Notes: generated from the sequence alone by a model not told the origin. A stretch of DNA of 16,801 nt from Zymomonas sp. (GCA_027489105.1 JAIYAJ010000119.1:1-16801); one strand, 5' to 3'. Counted from the first letter of the stretch, positions 8,742 through 15,834 are shown. Program-made: numbers and translations.

Positions 8742-8770
8742 ATTTTGTGAGAACCCCGCCCATAAGGCAA
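8742..8770 (-). promoter_or_regulatory. Candidate promoter of peptide B gene
   Basis: On the minus strand TTGCCT (8770-8765) and CAAAAT (8747-8742) are separated by 17 nt, each matching 4 of 6 consensus positions. The predicted transcript would start near 8735, about 34 nt before the chosen ATG at 8701. This independently favours the short form of peptide B. Confidence 0.4.
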
Positions 8771-8872
8771 TAGGCATACCGCTGTTGTTCTGGATTCCGG
8801 CTGCGCATCGCCAGCGCCGAATGAGGCACCGTCGTTGCCGGGAGTAGACGCTTCGCTGCAGGACTCCGCCCC

Positions 8873-9658
8873 TCACCGCCCCCGTAAAATCCCCTCCGCC
8901 ATCGTGTGGTCCGACACCTTGTCCACATCGATGCACGCCTCCGCCTGCGGCAGCAGCACCGCCGTCGCCTTCAACCCGAAACGCCGCCCGACGCGGGTGA
9001 CCGCCTGGCCCAGAGTCAGGATGCGCAGCGCAATCAGGAGGGCGAGGCCAGGGCCGAAGGCGCTCAGGATCGCGCGGGCCTTCTTGCGTTGCTGTTCGAC
9101 GTGGCGCCACACCGCGACGATCTCCAGCGCCTTGGGACTGCCGAGCCAGAACAGGTTGGTGCCCGAATAGGCGCCGCCGCGAAAGGGGAGCCAGGTGCGG
9201 CGGTTGCCGGGATAGGCGGCTTCCAGCGTGCGGCGCTCGACCAGGCCGACGGCCATGTCGCTGCCCGCCGCGCCCACCAGGAAGCGGTCGAGGATCGCGT
9301 CGGTCAGCAGAACATTGTCGGCGGTGGTGACCAGGAAGGGGTAGCCGCGCGGCATAGCGCTCAGCGTGTCGGCGATCGCCTCGGCGATCGAGCCGCCTGC
9401 GTCGCGGGTCACCACCTTAGCCTCGTCGCGCAGCCAGCGCGTCCCCGGATGGTCGAGAAGCGCGTCGGCATACTGCGCGACGATCACCACCCGGCCGACA
9501 TCGGCGCGCGCCACCAGCACGCTCGCGACCCAGGCGAGCATCGGCTGCCCGGCAATTTCGATGAGCGCCTTGAACGCTTCGTCGAAATGTTCGGCCAGGG
9601 GGTCGACACCGGGCCGCTGCCCTGCAAGTAGGATTACAGTATATAACATTTTGGTCAT
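8873..9658 (-). CDS. MobA-like nucleotidyltransferase family protein
   Basis: A 261-residue cytoplasmic protein of the NTP-transferase (GT-A-like) superfamily. It opens with a variant of the nucleotide-binding signature, LLAGQRPGVDPLA (residues 10-22), instead of the usual LAGGxGTRL, then K30 in FKALIEIAGQPML. The metal-binding position is TTADN (111-115, D114). The C-terminal part has a hydrophobic helix pair (about 205-225) that might touch the membrane. Such enzymes join an NTP to a phosphorylated alcohol or sugar. It is divergent from a CDP-alcohol phosphotransferase with only about 70 nt between starts, which suggests a shared promoter region and that it supplies a CDP-activated alcohol (as in the IPCT half of archaeal IPCT/DIPPS enzymes). 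The actual substrate cannot be read from sequence. AAGG lies seven nt before the ATG. Confidence 0.75.
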   Translation of the reverse strand: MTKMLYTVILLAGQRPGVDPLAEHFDEAFKALIEIAGQPMLAWVASVLVARADVGRVVIVAQYADALLDHPGTRWLRDEAKVVTRDAGGSIAEAIADTLSAMPRGYPFLVTTADNVLLTDAILDRFLVGAAGSDMAVGLVERRTLEAAYPGNRRTWLPFRGGAYSGTNLFWLGSPKALEIVAVWRHVEQQRKKARAILSAFGPGLALLIALRILTLGQAVTRVGRRFGLKATAVLLPQAEACIDVDKVSDHTMAEGILRGR

Positions 9659-9727
9659 GTTCTCGCCTTGCCAGCCACCGATGCGATGGGCAAGGAACAG
9701 ACCTAATCACTGCAATTTTTGGAAGAC

Positions 9728-10828
9728 ATGACCAGCAACGCGCCGCTTAGCGTCCGCTCGATCGGGACGAATCCGACACGGATCTGGGGAATGACCAGCG
9801 AGGAGCGGCTGCGCCGCATCGCCCGGTCGCAGAAACTCTCGACCCGGAACCGGGAGGGTGGTCCGGTTCTGCTCGTCGCGGCCAGCCATGTGTTCGAGCC
9901 GGCCTGGCTGAAGTTCATGGCCGACCGCCCCGGCCAGGTGCTGACCCTGAACGGGGAGCAGGTGATCGCCCATGTGCCCGGCGGCGACAGCGGCGGCGAT
10001 GGCGATGGCTTTCCCGAAGGGCTGGAGGAGGTCCGCGCCGAGGATCACCGCGTCTTCTACAACGTCGTCTTGCGCAAGCGCGAAGAGCCGGTGATCGAAA
10101 AGCTGACGCGCGACAGCGTGAAGCGGATCGAGCGGGCGACCTATTTCGGTGCCTACAAGGGCGTGACCGACGTCCTCACCAAATATCTGTGGCCCGAATG
10201 GGCGCTGGTGCTGACGCGGATCGCGGCACGGATCCGCATGTCGCCCAATATGGTGACGTCGATCGGCGCGATCCTGTGCGTCGCGGCGACCTATTATTTC
10301 TGGCATGGCCAGTACTGGACCGGCATGGGGCTGGGCCTCGTCTTCATGGTGCTCGACACGGTCGACGGGAAACTCGCCCGCTGCACGATCACGTCGAGCA
10401 AATGGGGCGACATCTTCGACCATGGCATAGACCTGGTCCATCCGCCCTTCTGGTGGTGGGCCTGGGGTGTGGGGCTGGCGAGCTGGGGGCTGGCCTTCAC
10501 CCATCTGGAATTCGCGCTGGTGATGATCGCGATCGTCGCCGGCTATGTCGTCCAGCGGCTGATCGAGGGCGCCTTCATCCAGCGCTTCGCCGGCATGCAC
10601 ATCCATGTGTGGGAAAAGATCGACAGCGATTTCCGTCTGATCACAGCGCGGCGCAATCCGAACATGGTGATCCTGTTCGTCGCCATGATCTTCAAGCGCC
10701 CCGATATCGGCCTGATCGCGGTGGCGGTGTGGACGGTGCTCAGCTGCGTCTTCCACGCGGTGCGGCTGGTGCAGGCGTTGCGCCGCCGCAAGAAGGGCAT
10801 CAAGATCCGCAGCTGGTTGCAGGTCTGA
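9728..10828 (+). CDS. CDP-alcohol phosphatidyltransferase family protein with extra N-terminal domain
   Basis: A 366-residue membrane enzyme with the complete CDP-alcohol phosphotransferase signature D-x2-DG-x2-AR-x8-G-x3-D-x3-D: D210, D213-G214, A217-R218, G227, D231, D235. About six hydrophobic spans lie between residues 175 and 355. The reaction of the family is transfer of a phosphoalcohol from a CDP-linked donor to a second alcohol, in the inner membrane. The N-terminal 140 residues are not part of the usual domain; a segment reading VLLVAASHVFEPAWL (50-64 of the longer form) recalls the D-H-x-y-E-P region of IPCT-type nucleotidyltransferases and may be a remnant of one. I chose ATG 9728 (GGAAG just upstream) over an in-frame TTG at 9719. 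It is followed 13 nt later by a HIT-protein gene, so an operon is likely. Candidates for its product include a phosphoinositide or another polar lipid; unresolved. Confidence 0.85.
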   Translation: MTSNAPLSVRSIGTNPTRIWGMTSEERLRRIARSQKLSTRNREGGPVLLVAASHVFEPAWLKFMADRPGQVLTLNGEQVIAHVPGGDSGGDGDGFPEGLEEVRAEDHRVFYNVVLRKREEPVIEKLTRDSVKRIERATYFGAYKGVTDVLTKYLWPEWALVLTRIAARIRMSPNMVTSIGAILCVAATYYFWHGQYWTGMGLGLVFMVLDTVDGKLARCTITSSKWGDIFDHGIDLVHPPFWWWAWGVGLASWGLAFTHLEFALVMIAIVAGYVVQRLIEGAFIQRFAGMHIHVWEKIDSDFRLITARRNPNMVILFVAMIFKRPDIGLIAVAVWTVLSCVFHAVRLVQALRRRKKGIKIRSWLQV

Positions 10829-10841
10829 GGACGGGGCGGAG

Positions 10842-11276
10842 ATGACGAACGCGACGATCGAGAAGTTCGGCTTCCCCGCGACGCTGATCCACGACTATCG
10901 CCACTGGGTGGTGCTGCTGCGCCCCGCCCAGCCGACGCTGGGATCGCTGGTGGTGGCGGCGAAATCCGACGCGACCGCCTTCGGGGACCTGCCGGCCAAG
11001 GCCCATGCCCAGCTGGCGGCCGTGACCCGCGACCTCGAACATGCGCTGCGTGGCGCTCTGGCGTTCGAGAAGATCAACTATCTGATGCTGATGATGGTCG
11101 ACCCCCACGTCCATTTCCACGTCATCCCCCGCTATGAGGGCGAACGCGAATGGGCCGGCGTGTCGGTCACCGACGCCGGCTGGCCGGGGCAGCCGGTGCT
11201 CGGCCAGGCAGTGACGCTGACGGCCGAGCAGGTCGAGGCGCTGAGCCTGTGGCTCAAGGAGCTGTGGCCGGTTTGA
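10842..11276 (+). CDS. HIT-domain protein (nucleotide hydrolase/transferase superfamily)
   Basis: A 144-residue single-domain histidine-triad protein. The triad H89-V-H91-F-H93-V-I lies in DPHVHFHVIPR; by analogy with Hint and Fhit, the middle His91 would be the nucleophile that forms a nucleotidyl-enzyme intermediate. The N-terminal half carries the family's strand LVVAAKSDATAFGDL. Members split nucleoside phosphoramidates, dinucleoside polyphosphates or nucleotide-linked alcohols. The ATG is 13 nt after the CDP-alcohol phosphotransferase stop, with GGGGCGGAG immediately before it, so the two are probably co-expressed. A role in turnover of CDP-alcohol or CMP is an attractive but unproven inference from that neighbour. 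Confidence 0.88.
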   Translation: MTNATIEKFGFPATLIHDYRHWVVLLRPAQPTLGSLVVAAKSDATAFGDLPAKAHAQLAAVTRDLEHALRGALAFEKINYLMLMMVDPHVHFHVIPRYEGEREWAGVSVTDAGWPGQPVLGQAVTLTAEQVEALSLWLKELWPV

Positions 11277-11293
11277 GGGGGGCTTCGGTCTCA

Positions 11294-11842
11294 ATGATGA
11301 CGGTCGATCTTCAACCCACGCTGACCGATGGCGACATCAGGCTGCGACCCTTGCAACCCGACGACTGGCAGGCGCTGTTTGCGGTAGCGTCGGACCCGCT
11401 GATCTGGGCCGCGCATCCGGCGCATGACCGATGGCAGGAGCCCGTCTTCCGGGCCTTCTTCGATCAGGCATTGCGGAGCGGCGGCGCTCTGGCCATCACG
11501 CGGACCGGGACCAGCGAGATCATCGGCTCCTCCCGCTTCGATCGGACACGGGCCGACGAAGGCGAAGTCGAGATCGGATGGACCTTCCTTGCACGCGCGG
11601 CATGGGGCGGGCCGACCAATTTCACGGTCAAGCGGCTGATGGTCGGCCATGCGCTGCGCTTCTTCGAGCGGGTGATCTTCGTCATCGGCAAAGACAATGT
11701 CCGCTCGCGCAGGGCGGTGGAGAAGATCGGGGCTCGCCTCACCGAGCGCGTGCTCGATGTGGAGATGGCCGGCGCCATCGCTGCGCATGTGGTCTATGCC
11801 ATCGATCGGCAGGATTTCGCTTCGGGACCGCTCAGCGCCTGA
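11294..11842 (+). CDS. GNAT-family N-acetyltransferase (RimJ/RimL-like)
   Basis: A 182-residue acetyltransferase-like protein. It begins with the IRLRPLQPDDW motif typical of RimJ/RimL relatives and contains the central strand EVEIGWTFLARAAWGG and the C-terminal N-V-R-S-R-R-A-V-E-K-I-G segment that contacts acetyl-CoA. The usual Q/R-x-x-G-x-G/A pyrophosphate loop is replaced by GGPTNFTVKRL, a variant seen in one GNAT subgroup, so activity is likely but the substrate is unknown. The open frame runs further upstream inside the HIT gene; the ATG-ATG at 11294, 17 nt after the HIT stop, gives the family's normal N-terminus. No strong ribosome binding site lies at ideal distance (GAGGGG about 12 nt upstream), consistent with coupling to the HIT gene. 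It is convergent with the next gene, 34 nt between. Confidence 0.82.
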   Translation: MMTVDLQPTLTDGDIRLRPLQPDDWQALFAVASDPLIWAAHPAHDRWQEPVFRAFFDQALRSGGALAITRTGTSEIIGSSRFDRTRADEGEVEIGWTFLARAAWGGPTNFTVKRLMVGHALRFFERVIFVIGKDNVRSRRAVEKIGARLTERVLDVEMAGAIAAHVVYAIDRQDFASGPLSA

Positions 11843-11876
11843 AGCGTGCGGCGGCCCTGCCCGAGAAGCTGCCGAC

Positions 11877-12617
11877 CTATCGGTCGGTCGCCCAGCTCTC
11901 CGTCAGCGCGCGCGCGATCGGCAGGTCTTCGGGGAAGTCGACTTCGGCCCAGCGCAGGCCCTCGATCGATACCGTGCCGACGACGCCCGAGGGCGCCAGC
12001 GCGTGGATCGCCTTCAGATACCAGTTGAGCACGCCTTCGGGCGTCCGCATCATCGCCTCGACCTGGCGACGGAAGGTCGCCGGGCCCTCCCCCCTGAAGG
12101 CGAGCATGCCGATCGATTCCGCATTGGTCTCGGCCGGCTCCAGCCGCTTGCCGATCTGCAGCAGGCGATCGCCGTCGCGCTGCACCTTCATATCGTCGAG
12201 GTCGTAGCTGTCCTTGACGTCAATCGTCACCGTGATCGGCGCGGTCGAGCCCGCGATCAGCCGGCCGACGATCTCGGGCGAGACCAAGGTGTCACCGTTG
12301 AGGATGATGAAGTCCTGGTCCATCTCCTCGCGCACGATCCAGCAGGAGCCGAGATTGTCCGCGACCTTGTAGAAGGGGTTGAAGCGCGTCGTGATCGTCA
12401 CGCCCGGCAGCGCCAGCGCAGCGAGCGCGGCCTCCAGCTTCTCATCGCGGAAGCCGGTGACCACGACGATCTGATCGATCCCGTTCGCGACCAGCGACGC
12501 GATCTGCCAGGCGATCAGGCTGCGGCCCGAAAAGTCGATCAGGCATTTGGGCTGGTCGGCCGTCAGCGGCAGCAGGCGCGATCCCTGACCAGCGGAAAGA
12601 ATGATGGCTTTCTTCAT
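11877..12617 (-). CDS. LicC-like sugar/alcohol-phosphate nucleotidyltransferase
   Basis: A 246-residue cytoplasmic nucleotidyltransferase. The signature AIILSAGQGSRLLPLT (residues 4-19) with P23-K24 binds the NTP, the metal-binding N-G-D is at 107-109, and the NPFYKVADNLGS stretch (80-91) plus the late VDFPEDLPIA motif match the LicC (phosphocholine cytidylyltransferase) and related glucose-1-phosphate-type enzymes. It should activate a phosphorylated alcohol or sugar with CTP or another NTP. It is the second nucleotidyltransferase within 4 kb of the CDP-alcohol phosphotransferase and is the more canonical of the two, so either might supply the CDP donor. There is no Shine-Dalgarno before the ATG (CACCCCC directly upstream). 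The gene lies in the same direction as the reductase gene upstream (80 nt away). Confidence 0.85.
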   Translation of the reverse strand: MKKAIILSAGQGSRLLPLTADQPKCLIDFSGRSLIAWQIASLVANGIDQIVVVTGFRDEKLEAALAALALPGVTITTRFNPFYKVADNLGSCWIVREEMDQDFIILNGDTLVSPEIVGRLIAGSTAPITVTIDVKDSYDLDDMKVQRDGDRLLQIGKRLEPAETNAESIGMLAFRGEGPATFRRQVEAMMRTPEGVLNWYLKAIHALAPSGVVGTVSIEGLRWAEVDFPEDLPIARALTESWATDR

Positions 12618-12625
12618 GGGGGTGC

Positions 12626-12637
12626 GTGCCTAGGCAC
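12626..12637. promoter_or_regulatory. Perfect 12-bp palindrome before the LicC-like gene
   Basis: GTGCCTAGGCAC is a perfect palindrome 8 nt upstream of the ATG at 12617. Its position in the leader of a gene without a ribosome binding site suggests an operator or an mRNA hairpin that affects translation. CTAG is rare in GC-rich genomes, which makes chance somewhat less likely. No binding protein is proposed. Confidence 0.3.
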
Positions 12638-12663
12638 CAAATGCGGCAGGATGATGAAGCGGT

Positions 12664-12686
12664 CGGGGCAGGATCGCCCTGCCCCG
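12664..12686 (-). terminator. Candidate hairpin after the flavin reductase gene
   Basis: A 9-bp stem CGGGGCAGG (12664-12672) / CCTGCCCCG (12678-12686) with loop ATCGC, 11 nt past the stop of the minus-strand reductase gene. No T-tract follows on the minus strand, so it is at best a non-canonical terminator or an mRNA 3'-end protecting hairpin. Confidence 0.4.
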
Positions 12687-12697
12687 TCGCCTGTAGC

Positions 12698-13807
12698 TTA
12701 CCGATCCTCGACCAGCAGGTCGCGGAAGCGGCGCGGCTGGCTGCGCAGATATTGCGGCGGCACCTTCACCTGCGCCCCGAAATGCGCGGCGGCGTGCCAG
12801 GGCCAGCGCGGATCGTAGAGTACCGTACGCGCCAGCCCGATCAGATCGGCGTCGCCGGTCGCCAGGATCGCCTCGGCCTGTTCGAACTCGGTGATCAGGC
12901 CGACCGCGACGACCGGGATCGACACCGCTTCGCGCACCACACGGGCCAAGGGCACCTGATAATTGGGGCCGACCGGGATCGCCTGGCGCGGATCGAGGCC
13001 GCCGCTCGAGACGTGGATCGCGGCGGCGCCGCGCGCCTCCAGCGCCTTTGAAAAGGCGATCGTCTGCTCGATGTCCCAGCCGCCCTCGACCCAGTCGGTA
13101 CCAGACAGGCGGACAGTGACCGGGCGATCGGCCGGGAAGGCCGCGCGGACCGCGTCGAAGACTTCGAGCGGGAAGCGCATCCGGTTCTCCAGGCTGCCGC
13201 CATAGTCATCCTCGCGGCGGTTGGAGAGCGGCGAGAGGAATTCGTGGAGCAGATAGCCATGCGCGCCGTGGATCTGGATCGCGTCGAGGCCCAGCCGCGC
13301 AGAGCGGCGCGCAGCATCGGCAAAGGCATCGCGGATGCGGTCGAGGCCGGCCCGATCGAGCGCGGTCGGGGCATTTTCCGACTCCTCGAACGGCAGCGCC
13401 GAGGGGGCGACGGTCTGCCAGCCATGCTCATGATCGGGCGCCAGCTGCGCGCCACCCCGCCAGGGCAGGTCGGTCGACGCCTTGCGCCCGGCATGGGCCA
13501 GCTGGATCGCGATCGGCATCGTCGAATGGCGGCGCACCGCCTCCAGCACGCGGGCCATCGCCGCTTCGGTGCGGTCATCCCACAGGCCGACATCGGCATA
13601 GCTGATCCGCCCTTCGGGCTCGACCGCCGTCGCTTCGATCGTCAGCAGGCCGGCGCCCGACGCGGCAAGCCCGCCCAGATGCTGGATATGCCAGTCGGTC
13701 ATCGCGCCGTCCTCGGCCGAATATTGGCACATGGGGGCGATGACGATGCGGTTGGCGAGGGTCAGGCCGCCGACGGTGAGCGGCTGGAAGAGCTTGGCAG
13801 CGGGCAC
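12698..13807 (-). CDS. NADH:flavin oxidoreductase / Old Yellow Enzyme, YqjM/XenA type
   Basis: A 369-residue FMN-dependent ene-reductase with a TIM-barrel fold, which reduces activated C=C bonds (enones, nitro compounds) using NAD(P)H. It carries the YqjM/XenA-class marks: A-P-M-C27-Q-Y29 near the N-terminus, Q102-L-A-H105-A-G-R near the middle, the substrate-binding H180-G-A-H183-G-Y185, and the NRREDDYGGSLENRMRF stretch. The start is a GTG at 13807, supported by AGGAG seven nt upstream. Length is normal. It is divergent from a LysR-type gene with 109 nt between, the classical arrangement of a regulator with its target. Cytoplasmic; physiological substrate unknown, stress or xenobiotic handling being usual. 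Confidence 0.93.
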   Translation of the reverse strand: MPAAKLFQPLTVGGLTLANRIVIAPMCQYSAEDGAMTDWHIQHLGGLAASGAGLLTIEATAVEPEGRISYADVGLWDDRTEAAMARVLEAVRRHSTMPIAIQLAHAGRKASTDLPWRGGAQLAPDHEHGWQTVAPSALPFEESENAPTALDRAGLDRIRDAFADAARRSARLGLDAIQIHGAHGYLLHEFLSPLSNRREDDYGGSLENRMRFPLEVFDAVRAAFPADRPVTVRLSGTDWVEGGWDIEQTIAFSKALEARGAAAIHVSSGGLDPRQAIPVGPNYQVPLARVVREAVSIPVVAVGLITEFEQAEAILATGDADLIGLARTVLYDPRWPWHAAAHFGAQVKVPPQYLRSQPRRFRDLLVEDR

Positions 13808-13892
13808 GAATATCTCCTGATCTCTATGATCGGTACGGAGCCGAGATAGGCATCGGTTCGCATAAACGCCTCAAAGCATCTCGCGGGTCATC

Positions 13893-13908
13893 CATAAGAT
13901 ATGTTATG
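13893..13908. promoter_or_regulatory. Inverted repeat in the LysR/reductase divergent region
   Basis: CATAA (13893-13897) and TTATG (13904-13908) form an inverted repeat with a 6-nt centre, 8 nt before the LysR ATG at 13917. It is in the most AT-rich part of the 109-nt divergent region, where an autoregulatory LysR-type operator often lies. It does not fit the T-N11-A rule exactly, so the assignment is tentative. Confidence 0.4.
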
Positions 13909-13916
13909 TATAGACC

Positions 13917-14819
13917 ATGCAGCTTCAGCAGCTCCGTACCTTCGTCGAGGTCTATCGTCGGCGTTCGATCAGCGAGGCGGCCCGCGTGCTGGGTCTGACC
14001 CAGCCGGCCGTCTCACAACATGTCGCCTCGCTCGAGAGCCAGCTGGGCCGGCCCTTGTTCGAACGCCATGCGCGCGGTGTGCGGCCGACGACGATCGCGG
14101 AGGAACTGGCGGCGAGCCTCGGCAATTCGCTCGACAGCGCCGAAGCCGCGCTCGCCTCGATGCGCGCGCGTTCGGCCGAACTGGGCGGGGTCGTCCACAT
14201 CGCGGCTCCGTCCGACTATATGGCGGAAAGCGTCGCGCCCCGCCTCGACGGGCTGCTCCGTGCGGGGCTGGAGTTGCGCCTCCATGTCGGCGGACGCGAT
14301 CTGCTGTTCGACATGCTGCTCAACGGCCGCGCCGACCTCGCCTTCATCGTGTCAAAGCCCGAAGATCCCCGGCTCGCCTTCCAGCCGCTGGGGTTCGAGA
14401 AGCTCCACGCCTGCGCCTCGCCCGCGCTGGCGCAGGCGATTGCGGATCGCGGCGACATCGCCGCCGCGCTCGCGGAGACGCCGCACCTCGCTTATGATCT
14501 CGATCGCCCGCTGGTCCGCACCTGGCTGCGCGCCAACGACCTGCCCCTGCCGACGACGATGCCCGTCGTGACCGCCCCGGATCTGCGCGTCCTGCGGATG
14601 ATGTTGTGCAACGGTGCGGGCTGGACGGTGATGCCCGACTATCTCTGTGCCGCCTCGGTCGCGCGTGGCACGCTGGCGATCATTCCTCCGCCCGTCGCGA
14701 CGCCGGAGAACCGCTTCCACCTTGCCTGGACGCCCAGCGCGCTGCGCCAGCCGCGCGTCGCCTTCGCCCGCACCCTGCTGATCGAAGCGCTGAGCGGGGC
14801 CGCGGCTGAGCCGCGTTAG
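13917..14819 (+). CDS. LysR-family transcriptional regulator
   Basis: A 300-residue LysR-type regulator. Residues 1-60 hold the winged helix-turn-helix (ISEAARVLGLTQPAVSQHVASLE, closing with GRPLFERH), followed by a linker helix and a substrate-binding-protein-like effector domain (about 90-295) with the usual VVHIAAPSDY strand start. Length is standard. It is divergent from the Old Yellow Enzyme gene, which it probably controls; the inducer would then be an electrophilic substrate of that enzyme. The inverted repeat at 13893-13908 may be its operator. The methyltransferase-like gene starts 52 nt downstream in the same direction and may be read from the same transcript. Confidence 0.92.
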   Translation: MQLQQLRTFVEVYRRRSISEAARVLGLTQPAVSQHVASLESQLGRPLFERHARGVRPTTIAEELAASLGNSLDSAEAALASMRARSAELGGVVHIAAPSDYMAESVAPRLDGLLRAGLELRLHVGGRDLLFDMLLNGRADLAFIVSKPEDPRLAFQPLGFEKLHACASPALAQAIADRGDIAAALAETPHLAYDLDRPLVRTWLRANDLPLPTTMPVVTAPDLRVLRMMLCNGAGWTVMPDYLCAASVARGTLAIIPPPVATPENRFHLAWTPSALRQPRVAFARTLLIEALSGAAAEPR

Positions 14820-14871
14820 CCTTGCCTTAACCATATAAGTCTAAGCCGGACGCCGATATTCCCAGCATCGG

Positions 14872-15759
14872 ATGCCCAGCATGATCCCAGCGCGCTTCAT
14901 CGACCCCGACCTCAGCCTGGCCGAGCTTGCGGAACCAAACGAGAAGCTGGGCTGCCCGGTTTTCTCCGGCGGACGCGCGATCCAGGCGGGCGAGAGCCTG
15001 CTCGGTCGGAACCGCATCTTCGACGAGATCTGGCAGCGCTGGAACGACACGCCGCTCGCCTGTGAGGACCAGTGCTCGGCACGCTATTATTTCGACCTCG
15101 TCCAGACGCTGCGCGACTTCAACGGCGAGTTCGACCATGTCGTAGAAGTCGGCTGCTATATGGGCGGCGCGACCTCGATCCTCGCCGGCTGCATGGACCG
15201 GTTCGACTTCACGCTCGACATCGTCGACCTCAGCGCCAGCTATCTGCGCTACGCTTATGAGCGGGCGCGGCGGATGTATCCCGAGGCCGCCGGCCGCATT
15301 CGCCTGTTCCACGGCGACCTGCCGGCCTATGTCCGCCACGTGATGCTCGCCGAGGCGCCCCGCCGCACGGTCGTCCACCATGACGGTGCGCATCATTTCG
15401 AGATCGTGGTCAAGGACCTCGCCGCCCTGTCCTTCGCGCGCGAGCAGCTGCACGCGATCATCGCGCAGGACACGCATTTGCGCGGAACCGCCAAATATAT
15501 GAACTTCGTCGACATGGCGCTCTATGCCGTGTTCGGCACGGACCTCAGCTATGCGCCGATCGGCTCGGTCTATGACGAGTATGACCCGGTGACCCAGCCC
15601 AACATGTACCAGGGCAATTATTTCATGCCGGGCGCTGCCGAGGGCTTCGTGCTGCCAATGAACTGCAACGAATTCCGCTATCCGCACCCGTTGCTGTCGA
15701 TCGACGATTTCCTTCCCGCTCCGCACGACGAAGCGGCACCGCTCGACCAGGCGGCCTGA
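14872..15759 (+). CDS. Class I SAM-methyltransferase-like protein of unknown substrate
   Basis: A 295-residue cytoplasmic protein. Residues 85-130 look like a Rossmann SAM-binding core: VVEVGCYMGGATSIL as motif I, then LDIVDLS as the acidic strand that would hold the SAM ribose. Further on come the unusual stretch V-V-H-H-D-G-A-H-H-F (about 163-172) and AQDTHLRGT (about 201-209), resembling the D-G-x-H metal-binding motif of the TylF/cephalosporin-hydroxylase-like (Methyltransf_24-type) group. I can place it in the superfamily but not name a substrate. An alternative ATG three codons in (14881) is equally good; neither has a clear ribosome binding site. It lies 52 nt after the LysR gene and is convergent with sdhA, with a terminator between. 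Confidence 0.65.
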   Translation: MPSMIPARFIDPDLSLAELAEPNEKLGCPVFSGGRAIQAGESLLGRNRIFDEIWQRWNDTPLACEDQCSARYYFDLVQTLRDFNGEFDHVVEVGCYMGGATSILAGCMDRFDFTLDIVDLSASYLRYAYERARRMYPEAAGRIRLFHGDLPAYVRHVMLAEAPRRTVVHHDGAHHFEIVVKDLAALSFAREQLHAIIAQDTHLRGTAKYMNFVDMALYAVFGTDLSYAPIGSVYDEYDPVTQPNMYQGNYFMPGAAEGFVLPMNCNEFRYPHPLLSIDDFLPAPHDEAAPLDQAA

Positions 15760-15782
15760 CGCAAATCACAGTGACGAGACAC

Positions 15783-15809
15783 AAAAAAGGGGGCTGCGAG
15801 GCCCCCTTT
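15783..15809 (-). terminator. Intrinsic terminator of sdhA
   Basis: A 9-bp stem AAAGGGGGC (15786-15794) / GCCCCCTTT (15801-15809) with loop TGCGAG. The A-run at 15783-15788 gives six U in the leftward transcript, making a good Rho-independent terminator 26 nt after the sdhA stop. In the rightward direction the T-run is only three, so termination of the methyltransferase-like gene would be weaker. It shows that the sdhA transcript normally ends here and does not reach sdhB. Confidence 0.85.
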
Positions 15810-15834
15810 CCTGTTCCGAAGCTATCGGCTGCGA

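Noticed and set aside
7867..8872. A complete lasso-peptide gene cluster
   Set aside because: Only precursor-like peptides are present. No RRE protein, leader peptidase, cyclase or dedicated ABC exporter can be seen anywhere in the window.
8715..9110. A 131-codon minus-strand frame overlapping the end of the nucleotidyltransferase gene
   Set aside because: It overlaps a well-supported gene in another frame, contains no motif and has no convincing start site.
11697..12818. A 373-codon plus-strand frame opposite the LicC-like gene
   Set aside because: It is Arg/Asp/Ala-rich, crosses three gene boundaries and has no domain; the minus-strand gene is clear.
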